Assembly: GCA_037447655.1 (NCBI GenBank)
Contig: JBBHKE010003070.1
Coordinates: 248,001-312,000 of the forward strand
Length of the DNA stretch: 64,000 bases
Reading direction: 5' to 3'
Origin: Zygnema cylindricum
Lineage: Eukaryota; Streptophyta; Zygnematophyceae; Zygnematales; Zygnemataceae
Under the pieces are notes generated by a model. The model was not told where the DNA came from and did no database searches. It was given only the letters and a program-made list of their open reading frames with translations. The position numbers and the translations under genes were made by a program. How positions within the stretch are numbered: position 1 is the first letter of the stretch; each line of letters starts with the position of its first letter. Shown one piece after another: positions 21,013 through 33,300 of the stretch.

Positions 21013-23205
21013 ATTAGCGCTAGCAAAAATTGTTATCTTAAATACACAAACTATTAGCGCTATCAAGAATTGTTATCTACATTACACAAACTGTTAGAGC
21101 TAAAAGGAGTTGTTACCTAACTTACACAAACTGTAAGCGCTAACAAAAATTGTATTGTAATTTACACAAATTGTTAGCGCTAACAAGAATTGTTACCTAA
21201 TTTTCACAAACTATTAGCACTAACATGAATTATTACCTAACTTATAAAAACTGTTAGCGCTAATAAGAATTTTTTTCTAAAATACACAAATTGTTAGCGC
21301 TAACAAGATTTGTTACCTAACTTACACAAACTGTTAGCCCAAAAAAAATTTGTAACCTACTTTACACAAACAGTTAGCCCGGAAATCTTACCAAAAATAC
21401 ATAAACCGTTATAGTTGACAAAATTGTAACCTAACTTACACACACTATTAGCGGTAACAGAATTTACTGCCTAACTTACAGAAACTTAAAGCGCTAATAA
21501 AAATTGATATCTAAATTACAAAAACTGTAAGCGCTAACAAGTTAGTCACCTAACATCTAGAAACTCTTAGCGCTAAAACGAATTGTCACCTAACTTAGAT
21601 AAACTTGTAGCGCTAACATGATTTGTTACATAAATTTTACAAACTATTAGCCCAAACAAGAATTCTAACCTAACTTACACAAACATTTAGCGCTAAAAAG
21701 AATTGTTACCTAACTTATAGAAAACTCTTAGCGGTAGCAAGAATTGTAACCTAACTTACACAAATTGTTTGCGCTAACAGGAATGGTTATCTAAACTACA
21801 CAAATTTTTAGCGCTAACAGGAATTGTTACCTAGCTTACACAAACTATAAGCGCTAACATGAATTGTTATCTAATTTACACAAATTGTTAGCGCTAACAT
21901 AAATTGTTACCTAACTTAAACAAACTGTTACAGCTTACAGGAATTTTCACCTAAATTACACAAACAGTTAGCCCTAGTTGGAATTCTTACCTAGCTTACA
22001 CAAACTTTTAGCTCTAACAAGAATTGTAAACTAGCTTTTACAAACTCTTAGCGCTAACAAGAATTGTTACCAAACTTACACAAATATTTAGCGCTAACAA
22101 GAATTGTTACCTTACTTACACAAACTGTTAGCGCTAATAGGAATTGATTTCAAAACTACACAAACTGCTAGCGCTAACAAGAATTGTTTCCTTACTTTCA
22201 CAAACAATTAGAGCTAACACAAATTGTTACCTAACTTTCACAACTTGTTAGCCCTAACAAGAACTATTACCTAAATTACACACACAATTACCTTTAACAA
22301 GAATTGTTACCTTACATACAGAAACAGTTAGCGGTCAAAAGAATCGTAACTTTACATACACAAACTGTTAGCGCTTATTAAATTGTTGTCTAAACTACAC
22401 AAATTGTTATCGCTAACAGGAATTGTTGCCTAACTTACACAAACTGTTAGCGCTAAAACGAATTGTTACCTAACTTATAGAAAGTGTTAGCGCTAACTCG
22501 AATTGTTACCTAAATTACACAAACTGTTAGCGCTATTATGAATTGTCACCTAATTTACACAAACTCTTAGCGTTAACGGTAATTGTAACCTTAATTACAC
22601 AAACTGTTAGCGCTAACAAGAATTGTTACATCACTTGAAAAAAGCGTTAGCACTAACAAGGATATATTTCTAAACTTACACAAACTATTAGCATTAACAA
22701 GAATTTTAATCTAACTAACACAAATTGTTAGCGTTAACAAGAATTGTTTTCTACACAAACTGTTAGCGCTAACAAGAATTGTTACCTAACTTACATAAAT
22801 TGTTATTGCTTATAGGAATTGTTATCTAAATTACACAAACTGTTAGAGATAACAGGAATTGTTATCTAAACTACAAAAACTATTAACAATAACATGAAAT
22901 GTTGTAAAACTTACACAAAATTTTAGCGCTAATAGGAATTGTTACCTAACTTTCACAAACTGTTAGCACTAAGAGGAATTATTTTCTACACAACTGTTAG
23001 CGCTAACAGGAATTGTTATCTAAACTACACAAATTGTTAGCGCTAACACGAAATGTTACCAAACTTACACAAACTTTAAGCGCTAACAAGAATTGTTCCC
23101 TAACTTACACAAACTGTTAGCGATAACTGGAATTGTTATCTATATTGCACAAACTGTTAACGCTAACAGGAGTTGTCACATAAATTACACAAACTGTTAG
23201 TGTTG
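21013..23205. repeat. 40-bp satellite, block 3
   Basis: About 55 monomers, more diverged than elsewhere (several shortened units near 21380-21420 and 22740-22760). Both CTAAACTACAC and CTAACTTACAC tails present. No genes. Confidence 0.96.
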
Positions 23206-23938
23206 AGATTTGAAATCTTTAGTTAGTAAATAGAGTAGACTTAGAATTGTTTCCAAGAAGTGGTATATAAGACTTACATTAATTAGTGTTACAGTAGGCA
23301 AAGTACAATAGAGTGTACTGTACCTCTGCTGGTTTTACGGAGTGACGTTGACACGCGTCACGCAGCACACATTTGGAAATCGCCAGATCAGACGGACGGA
23401 ATCTTATCCGGATATCTCGGAAAATATATGGTACGGCTATTTTGGATTCATACGGATATTTTGGAAGTATATGGTACGGCATGTTTTTATGATCATTAAA
23501 TATTAAAATAATGTCAAAAAGAAATTCTCATTTTCGGTAGGGTGATAGAAATGGTTCCTTTAACCAGGGAGTGTTACTTATTCATCAAAGAATTTATGAA
23601 GCACCAAAATTCAATTTAAAAAGACAGAAAAATCAGCTCATGAAATCGGAAGAAGGAAGAGTTTGGTTCGACCAAAATATACCAATCAACCTATGATTAA
23701 ACAGCAACAGTTCTATTGATGACACGATATTTTAAGGATCCAATCACAAAAAAGACGTATGAGACAGATTTTTTATGCCCAAGTTTTTCCATTGTAACAT
23801 ATAAATCATTAATAGCCCCATAAGATTAAAAAGATGAACATTGGTAGATTGTCAGAACTCCAATGTTATAATTTTTGGGTCATCTTCTGGCACGAAAGGT
23901 AGTGTGCAAAGTCTCACCTTCCTTGCATTCCGCTTGGA
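23206..23938. other. Unclassified AT-rich stretch, possible LTR remnant
   Basis: Begins TGTTGAGATTTGAAATC at the satellite edge, resembling the TGTTGAAATT start of B/D LTRs, but the remainder does not match them. Two GATATTTTGGAAGTATATGG-like words (about 23411-23475) recall the U3 words of copia A. An AACCAGGGAGTGTTAC at 23564-23579 looks like a polypurine tract plus LTR start. No coding frame is supported. Confidence 0.3.
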
Positions 23939-23948
23939 NNNNNNNNNN
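23939..23948. other. Assembly gap (10 N)
   Basis: Ten Ns between two unrelated non-satellite stretches. A run of exactly ten is a scaffolding placeholder, so true distance and order across it are unknown. Confidence 0.99.
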
Positions 23949-24726
23949 TAGGAAAGACAGACAGGTAGACAGACTCCTACTATTCGCCATGAGTAAAAGT
24001 TAAGTCACGGATTTAAAACGACATTAAGAAAGGTTTTTCTTCTGCATTTAAATCTTAGAGATAGTGACTGTTTTCTATCTCCTTGAGGTATTACAGACTG
24101 GTGCAACAGTTTTATATTGAAACGTTATTTACGTCTTCTTTTTGGAAAGAATTACAGCAAAATTTAGGCACTGAATTGAAAATGAGTACCGCTTATCATC
24201 CTCAGACAGATGGACAGACAGAAAGGATGAACCGTACACTAGAGGAAATGCTTAGGACTGTTTGTTGTGGAGTTCATAACACATGGGAAAACTATACTGC
24301 CATTAATGGAATTTGCATTCAATTCATGTAAACATTCTAGTACAGGATTCTCACCATTTAAAGTAGCATATGGATACCAACCTAGAGAAGCATTAGACTT
24401 AATAATATGGGTCACTCAAGAGAATAAAGGTTATGGAGCAGAGTTTTGGGAATACATTCAAACAGTTTGGAGAACTGTTCGTGATGCATTAGTAGAGGCA
24501 CAAAGGACGCATGAATTAAATGCTAACCGCAAACGGGGTGAATGGGTGTTACGCACAGGTGAGAAGGTTTGGCTTTCTACAACTCATAACAGGTGCAAGA
24601 TCGAGAGACAATCGGATCCTACGGGGAAATTTAATCCTAAGTTCATTAGACCATTTACTGTAATCGAGATGTTATCGTTAGTTTCTGCCAAATTGGACTT
24701 TCTACCGTCAACAAAAATTCATCAAT
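23949..24726 (+). pseudogene. Ty3/gypsy integrase fragment (broken)
   Basis: From about 24110 the sequence encodes the C-terminal half of a gypsy integrase: FTSSFWKELQQNLGTELKMS, then TAYHPQTDGQTERMNRTLEE (catalytic glutamate present), a frameshift near 24290, AFNSCKHSSTGFSPFKVAYG, and the GEKVWLSTTH and FNPKFIRPFTVIE segments of the C-terminal domain. It is a different lineage from the chromovirus at 19267. It stops at 24726, where the satellite begins in mid-domain, and no chromodomain is reached. Bases 23949-24080 give no recognisable protein. Confidence 0.85.
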
Positions 24727-25388
24727 TACTGTTAGCGCTAACAAGAATTGTTATCTAAATTAGACAAATTGTTAGTGCTAACAAGAATTGTTACATAACT
24801 TACACAAACTGTTAGCGCTAACAGGAACTGTAACCTAACTTACACAAACTGTTAGCGCCAACAGGAGTTGTTATCTAAATTACACAACCTGTTAGCGCTA
24901 ACAGGAATTGTCACCTAATTTACACAAACTGTTAGTGCTAAGAAGAATTGTTATCTAACTTACAAAAATTGTTAGCGTTAACTGGAATTGTTATGTAAAT
25001 TACACAAACTGTAAGTACTCACAGGAATTATTATCTAAATTTACACAAAGTGTTACCGCTAACAAGAATTGTTATCTAAAATACACAAACTGTTAGCGCC
25101 AATAGGAATTGTTATCTTAAAAACAATAACTATTCGCGCTAACAAAAATTGTTACCTAACATACACAAACTGTTAGCCCTAACAAGAATTGTTACCTAAC
25201 TTACACAAAATGTTAGCGTTAACTCGAATTGTTATTTAAATTGCACAAACTGTAAGTGCTAGCAAGAATTGTTATCTAAATTTACACAAACTGTTAGCGC
25301 TAACATGAATTATTACCCTACTTACACAAATTGTTAGCGCTAACTGGAATTGTTTTGTAAATTACACAAACACTTAGTGCTTACACTA
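24727..25388. repeat. 40-bp satellite, block 4
   Basis: A short block of about 16 well-preserved monomers; the CTAAATTACAC tail now dominates, as in all blocks to the right. Palindrome TGTTAGCGCTAAC is intact in many. Confidence 0.97.
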
Positions 25389-25996
25389 AAGTAAGTTAGT
25401 GCAAGTTCAATTTTCAATTTCCCAACATTGAAACAGAAATGTAAGAGTTTCCTTACAAATTTTTGCAACAGTAAAACTGAAAGCTCACAAAGGTAAGATT
25501 TAACCATAAATTTTGCAACAACAAAAATTGAAATAAATCAAAGGTAACAATTTAAGGTTTGAAATTTTTTGAGTCATTTCTGGACTCCTTTGCTCTTGAG
25601 GAAGTGAATTACTGCACTTTCCTTCTCCTCCATTAGCAAATTTCCCACTTCCCACTACATCAGGATCTTTTACTCTCTTATCCTCACCTCCTCACCCTTC
25701 ATGGCTACAAGCCCTTCCTCTTCACATGAATCATTGCTAGGAGAAAACCAAGTTTGTCTGGCCTCTAGGTAATTGGAGTGAGCTTCAACGGTGGCTACAT
25801 TGCCCACCCCGCCTTAGTCCTTAGGACCTAAGCACGCCCCACATCTAACCAGCGGCCGCTGGCTGTGTGATCACTCAGTTTCCCTCCAATCCCCTACCAC
25901 TTCACATTGTGGTTCTACCGACACAGGTTAGAGCACCCTCACCGGTCACGGCAGTCGATATTCGAGTGAGCAAACTTCTCCCTGGTTTCTAACCAA

Positions 25997-26008
25997 GCTT
26001 TGATACCA
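25997..26008 (-). other. Primer-binding site, tRNA-Met 3'-end type (element G)
   Basis: TGGTATCAAAGC on the reverse strand, two bases from the LTR end, differs by one base from the complement of the 3' end of plant initiator tRNA-Met (TGGTATCAGAGC). This is the conventional site, in contrast to the anticodon-arm sites in B and D. Confidence 0.85.
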
Positions 26009-26010
26009 TA

Positions 26011-26980
26011 TGTAACAGGATCTCCTACCTCTCCGAAAATCCCATTACTACAAACAATTCCAACCACACATTCCACACATTGGAAAACACACATCCACAT
26101 TTGACAACACTCACATAAGGATAAACTTTAAATTAGAAGAAGCTTTTGTCCACATAACATTAGCTTAGTCTCTTGCCCTCGTGGCTCAACCCTTCTTATT
26201 AAAGTGTTTTCCACTACCCTCCACTGTTAATAATTCTATCTCTTAACTACTAAAACACTATTTAGTTAGTAAGAGATTTCAATGCAAAATGTCTTTCCTC
26301 CAATTGGGTATTAATCAATCAGGACCAAGATCAGGCGGAATTTCCACAAACTTTTCCCAAAGGAAAAAGATGTCCACTCTCCTCTTACACTTCTCCATTT
26401 ATCCATCATTGCCCTGGACTAGCCAGGCCAAAGTTAAAGCTCCGTTTGAACAAGCTTTTACCTGGGCCAATCATTGATCAGCAATGACTCGAACTGACCA
26501 ATGCAAAAACGTGCTAAATCTCTTACTAACAACTTAGCACTTTATTAACCAATGAAACGCTACGTTTCACTACGTAACATTTAGGTGCAAAAGCGCGCGC
26601 CAAAAAAAACGCGACTTCGTACGATCGTGCGTCACAAATTTCGCACGTGAAACTTCCTACGAAATTCCCTTAAGTGAAAGTGACGTTTCGTAATAAAAAT
26701 TGTATGAAAGGAATTACCATGCATACTGAACGTTTCATTAGAACTTTATGAAACGTTCACGCGAAATTTCGGTACTAATTTGACCCTTAACCCGTTTCAA
26801 TGATACCCACCTGTTATTTAGAACTCGCACTGCCACCTAAGTACACCCATAGCTATAACTTTTGAAATATAACTCCAAATCGCGTGATTCTTTCGCAAAC
26901 GTCTACCAAATTTAGTAATCTATTATCATAACTCCTAAAAACCCTTTGTTAAACAATTTCGATCCGCTATTACTGTTACA
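26011..26980 (-). repeat. Element G 5' LTR
   Basis: 970 bp, TGTAACAG at one end and CTGTTACA at the other, a perfect 8-bp inverted terminal repeat with TG...CA ends. Placement is fixed by the primer-binding site. A short forward open frame at 26289-26477 inside it is not supported as a gene. Confidence 0.85.
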
Positions 26981-29900
26981 AAAACCTATTAGGGCTAACA
27001 TGAATTGTTACCTAACTTACACAAACTGTTAGAGCTAACAAGAACTGTTATCTTAATTACATGAACTATTAGCGCTAACACGAATTCTAACCTAGTTAAC
27101 ACAAACTGTTAGCGCTAATAGGAATTGTTATGTAACTTACACAAACTGTTAGCGTCAACATGAATTGTTACATATTTTACACAAACTAATAACACTTAAA
27201 AGAATTGTTTTCTAAATTACACAAATTGTTAGTGCTCACAGGAATTGTTACCTGACTGACTAAAACTGTTAGCGCAAATAAGAATTCTTATCTAAATTAC
27301 ACGAACAGTTAGCGATAATAGGAATTGTAACCCAACTTATGCAAACTGTTGGCGCTAACTGGAATTGTTATCTAAATTACACAAATTGTTAGCGCTAACA
27401 AGAATTGTTATCTAAATTACACAAACTATTAGCGCTAACACGAATTGTTACCTAACTTACACAAACTGTTAGGGCTAACTGGATTTGTTATATAAATTAC
27501 AGAAATTGTTAGTGCTAACAAGATTTGATATCTAAATTACACAAAAGATTAGCGCCAATAATTTTTTTTATCTAATTACACAAACTCTTAGCGCTAACAA
27601 ATATTGTTACCTAATTTACACAAACAGTTAGCGCCAATAGGAATTGTTATCTAAATTACACAAATAGTTAGCGCTAACAAAAATTGTCACCTAATTTACG
27701 CCAACTGTTAGCGCTAACAGAAATTGTTACCTAATGTACCCAATCTAATAGTGCTAACAAAAATTGTGACCTAACTTACACAAACTCTTAGCGCTAACTA
27801 AAATTCTTATGAATATTACACAACATTTAGTGCTAACATAAATTGCTATGTAAACTACACAAATTGTTAGCGCTAACAAGAATTGTTATCTAAATTACAC
27901 AAACTGTTTGCGCTAACTAGAATTGTTATGTAACTCACACAAACTGTTAGCGCTAACAAGAATTTTATCTAAAATACACAAATTAATAGCGCTAAGAAAA
28001 ATTGTTATCTGGATTACACAAGCTGTTAGCCCTAACACAAATTGTTACCTAGCTTACACAACTATTAGGGCTAACAAAAATTGTTATCTAACTTACACAA
28101 ACTGTTAACGATAACTGGAATTGTTATCTAAATTATACAAACTATTAGAGCTAATAGGAATTGTTATATAACTTACACAAACTATTAGCACTAAGAAGAA
28201 CTCTTACCTAACTTACACAGACTGTTAGCGCTAATTGGAATTGTTATCTAAATTACACAAACTGTTAGCGCTAACATGAATTTTCACCTAATTTACAAAA
28301 TTTGTTAGTGCTATCTGGATTTTTTATGTAAATTACATGAACCGTTTGTGCTAACAGGAATTGATATATAAATTACACAAACTATTAGCCCTTACAAGAA
28401 TTATTATCTAAATTACACAAACTGTTAGCGCTTACAATAATTTTTACCTAACTTACACAAACTATTAATGCCAACAGGAATTGTTATCTAAAATACATAA
28501 ATTGTTAGCGCTAACAGAATTGTAACCTTATTTACGCCAACTATAGCGCTAACAAAAATTATTACCTAACGTACACAAATTGTTAGCGCTAACAAAAATT
28601 GTTACCTTATTTACACAATTTGTTAGCGCTAACATGAATTGTTACCAAACTTACACAAAATGTTAGCCCTAACAATAATTGTTATCTAAATTACACAAAC
28701 TGTTAGCGCTAAGAAGAATTGTTATCTAACTTACACAAACTATTAGCAATACCAGGAATTGTTTCCTAACTTACACAAACTGTTAGCGCTTACAGGATTT
28801 GTTACCTCACTTACACAAACTAATAATGCTAACAGAAATTGTTATCTAAATAACACGAATTGTTAGCTCTAACAAGAATTGTTACCTAACTTTCACAAAC
28901 TCTTACCGCTAACAGGAATTGTTATCTATATTATACAAAGTGGTAACAGGAATTGTTACCTAACTTAAATAAAGTGTTAGCGCTAAAAAGAATAATTACC
29001 TAACATACAGAAAATAGTAGCGCCAAGAAAAAATGTTATCTAAATTACACCAACTGTTAGCGCTAACATGAATTCTCACCTAATTTACAAAAACTGTTAG
29101 CGCTAACAAGAATTGTTATCTAACTTACACAAACTCTTAGCTCTAACAAGAAATGTTATCTATATTAGATAAACTGCTAATAGGAATTATTACCTAACTT
29201 ACACAATTTTTTAGCGCTATTTGTTTCCTAACTTACACAAACTGTTATAGCTAACACGAATTGTTCTCTAAATTACAAAAACTATTAACGCTAACTGAAA
29301 TTGTTACCTAACTTACACAAAGTGTTATTGCTAACAAGAATTGTTATCTAAATTACAAAACTGTTAGCGCTAACTGGAAATGTTATCTAAATTACACAAA
29401 CAGTTAGCGCTAACATAAAATGCTTCCTTACTTAGAGAAACAGTTAGGGCTAACAAAAACTGTTATCAAAAGTACACAAACTATTACCGCTAATAGGAAA
29501 TTGTCACCTTATTTACACACATTATTAGTTTTAACAAGAATCGTTATCTAAAATACACAAACAGTTAGCGCTAACATGAATTGTTATTTAAATTACACAA
29601 ACCCTAAGCGCTAATCGGAATTGTTTCCTAACTTACACAAACTGTTAGCGCTAATAAGAATTGTAATCTAAATTACACAAACTGTTCGCGTTAACTGGAA
29701 TTGTTATTTAAATTACACAAACTGTCAGCGCTAAGAGGAATTGATATTTAAATTACACAAACCCTAAGCGCTAATCAGAATTGTAACCGAACTTAGAGAA
29801 ACTGTTAGGGCTTATAGTTATTGTTATCTACATTATACAAACTGCTAACAGGAATTGATACCTAACGTACACAAATCGTTAGCGCTAACAAGAATTGTTA

Positions 29901-32483
29901 CCTATTTTACACAAACTGTTAGAGCCTATAGAAATTGTTACCTAACTAAAACAAACTATAATCGCTAGAGGAATTGTTATCTAAATTACACATACTGTTA
30001 GAGCTGACGAGAATTGTTATCTAAATTATACAAACTCTAAGCGCTTATTGGAATTGTTATCTAAATTACACAAACTGTTAGCGCTAACAGGAATTGTTAT
30101 CTTAGTTACACAAATTGTTAGCGCTAACAAGAATTGTTATCTACATAAAATAAATTGTTAACATGAATTTTTACCCATTTTACACAAACTATTAGCGCTA
30201 ACAAGAATTGTTACCTAACTTACACAAATTGTTACCGCCAACAAGAATTGTTAATAAATTACAAAAATTGTTAGCGTTAACTGGAATTTTTACCTAACTT
30301 ACACAAACTGTTAGCACAAACATGAATTGTAATCTAAATTACACAAATTGTTAGGGCTAACAGAGATTGTTATCTAAATAAATTATGACCTAACTTACAC
30401 AAATTGTTAGCGCTAACACCAATTGTTATTTAAATTGCACAAAGTGTTAGCGCTAAAAAGAATTGTTACCTAGCACTAACATGAATTGTTATCTTAATTA
30501 CACAAACTGTTAGCGCTAACAAGAATTATTATCTAAATAACACAAACTGTTAAAGCTAACTGGAAGTGTTTCCTAACTTACACAAACTGTTAGCGTTAAC
30601 AAGAATTGTTATCTAAATTACACAAACTGGTAGCACTAAAAAGAATTGTTACCTAACTTACACAAACAATTAGCACTACCATGAATTGTTACCTTACTTA
30701 CACAAATTGATAGTGTTTATAGGAACTGTTACCTCACTTACACAAACTATTATCGCTAACAGTAATTGTTATCTAAATTACACAAACTGTTAGCGGTAAC
30801 AAGAAATGTCACCTAATTTACAAAAACTAGTAGCGTTAACAAGAATTATTATCTAAATTACACAAACTGGTAGCGCTAAAAGGAATTGTTACCTAGCTTA
30901 CACAAACTCTTAGCACTAACAAGAATTGTTATTTAAATTACACAAACTGTTACCGCTAATAGGAATTGTTATCTAATTTACACTAACTGTTAGCGCTAAC
31001 AAGAATTGTTATATTAATTACACAAACTACTAGCGCTAACATGAATAGTTATATAAATTACAAAAACCGATAGCGCTAACAGGAATGGTGACCTAATTTA
31101 CACAAACTGTTAGCGCAAACAAGAATTGTTATCTAATTTACACAACTGTTAGCGCTTTCAGGAATTTTTCCCTATATTACACAAACTGTTAGCGCTAACA
31201 TGAATTGTTACCATACTTACACAAAGTGTTTGCGCTAACAGGAATTGTTACCTAACGTACACAAACTGTTAACACTAATAGGGATTGTAACCTTACTTAC
31301 AGAAACAGTTAGCGTTAATAAGAATTGTTATCTAAATTACACAAACTGTTAGGGCTAATTGGAATTGTCACCTAACTCACACACTATTAGCCCTAACAGA
31401 AATTGTTACCTAACTTACACAATTTGGTAGCGCTAAAGGAATTGTTACCTAACTTACACAAACTGTTAGTTCTACCAGGAATTGTTACCTAACCTACACA
31501 AACTGTTAATGCTTACAAGAACTGTTACCTCACGTAAACAAACTATTAACGCTAACAGAAATTGTTATCTAAAATATACAAATTGTTAGCGCTTACAAGA
31601 ATTGTCACCTAATTTACACAAACTAGTAGCGCTAACAAGAATTGTTATCTACATTACATAAACTGTTAGCTCTAACAGGAATTGTCACCTAATTTACACA
31701 AACTGTTAGCGCAAACAAGAATTGTTATCTAATTTACACAAACTGTTAGCACTTACATGAATTTTTCCCTATATTACACAAACTTTTAGCGCTAACATGA
31801 AATGTTACCTAACTTACACAACCTGTTTGCGCTAACAAGAATTGTTACCTAACGTACACAAACTGTTCGCACTAATAGGTATTGTTACCTTACTTACAAA
31901 AACTGACTGCTAACAAGAATTGTTATCTAAATTACACAAACTGTTAGCGCTAATTGAAATTGTCACCTAACTTACGCACACTATTAGCGCTAACAAAAAT
32001 TGTTGCCTAACTTACACAAACTGGTAGCGCTAACAGGTATTCCTACCTAACTTACACAAACTGCCAGCGCTAACAAGAATTGTAACCTGACTTACTTAAT
32101 TTGTTAGTGCTTACTCAAATTGTAATCTAAAATGCACTAACTGTTAGCGCTAACAAGAATTGTTTCCTAACTTACACAAAAGTTTAGCGATAACAACAAT
32201 TGTCACCTAACATACACAAACTGTTAGCACTAACAGGGATTGTAACCTAACTTACACAAACTATTAGCGCTAACAAGAATTGTTATCTAAATTACACAAA
32301 CTGTTAGCGCTAACAGGACTTGTCACCTAATTTACACAAACAGTTAGCGCTAACAGGAATCGTTATCTAAATTACACAAACTGTTAGCGCTAATAGAAAT
32401 TGTCACCTAATTAACACAAACACTTAGCGCTAACAAGAATTGTTATCTAACTTACACAAATTATTAGCGCTAATAAGAATTTT
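26981..32483. repeat. 40-bp satellite, block 5
   Basis: About 137 monomers. The CTAAATTACAC and CTAACTTACAC subtypes are intermixed, often alternating. Frequent palindrome variants are TTAGTGCTAA and TTAGCACTAA, i.e. loss of the single CpG. Some deletions shorten monomers (about 28935, 29175, 30160, 31905). No genes; the open frame at 27923-28108 is translated satellite. Confidence 0.97.
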
Positions 32484-33300
32484 TGTTGAAATTAATAGAT
32501 TTCTAGAGTATTTTCTATGTATAAATATGTTAGTATAAAGAAAAGAAAAGGACGGACAGCCTGCCTCCACCTCCTCTCTCTAGCCCCCATACTTGTTGTA
32601 GTTACTAAAGGATAGAGAGGGTGGTTCAATCATGGCTGCCTTAGTTCAACAGGTAGATATTTTTAGAAGGTTACTAAAAAGAGACTTGACGGACCCATGA
32701 CTTGATCCTGGTACCTACCGTCCATCACCTTAGCCTGTAGCTGTCAACTTTATCTTATTAGACTAAGACCAATGCAAAATGCCATAGGGTATGATAGATA
32801 CATATTTGTTTAGGAGTGAACGAATTCATATAACTGAAACTGTATACGACATGCATAGATACAGTTTTGTAAAGAACAACATACGAAACTATTTCGAAAC
32901 GGATACCACACACTTTGTTACGACAGCGAAACGAATATTACACAAGTATTTATGACGGTTGAGATTGCATTTTGTTTCATATCCAACGGCGCACATCTTC
33001 GCTGGGATCTCGGAATGGTCACTTTGGCATTTAGTGACGTGGGAAGACCTGGCACCACTTGGTGAGAAGACATTCGGTCGCGGGAATTCCAAGGAATGTA
33101 CGAACGAGTGAAAAGTGGACACGCGTTCGCTTAATAGCCTTGTCGTACATAAGCCGTACAAAAGGTACACCGGCAGTAGTACTTTTTGGTACGGTACAGT
33201 ATTCTTATTGATTCGTACTTCAGTAGATAGGAGTTATTAGAGGGTATTACGACTTAGTAAATTTTGGTAGGCAGTCACCTGTCTCTTTAAGAGTTTGTAC
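32484..33300 (+). repeat. Copia B LTR, 3' end missing
   Basis: 817 bp matching the first 819 bp of the LTR at 18021, starting TGTTGAAATT. It ends at GAGTTTGTAC, where copia D starts; the final 218 bp of the LTR (with the gag start) are not present. It contains the antisense tRNA-like segment near 32686-32756. D seems to have inserted here. A reverse open frame at 32889-33170 is not supported. Confidence 0.85.

Larger units (their letters stand above)
25389..26980 (-). mobile_element. LTR retrotransposon G, 5' LTR and leader
   Basis: 5' LTR, primer-binding site and about 600 bases of leader of an LTR element on the reverse strand, embedded in satellite. The leader (25389-25996) has no recognisable gag; it contains pyrimidine-rich stretches and a NotI site. 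Superfamily cannot be decided without pol. The 3' part has been lost at the satellite junction at 25388. Confidence 0.75.

Noticed and set aside
26289-26477. 62-codon open frame
   Set aside because: Inside the element G LTR, no motif, no neighbour support.
27923-28108. 61-codon open frame in satellite
   Set aside because: It is translated satellite monomers; no conservation beyond the repeat.
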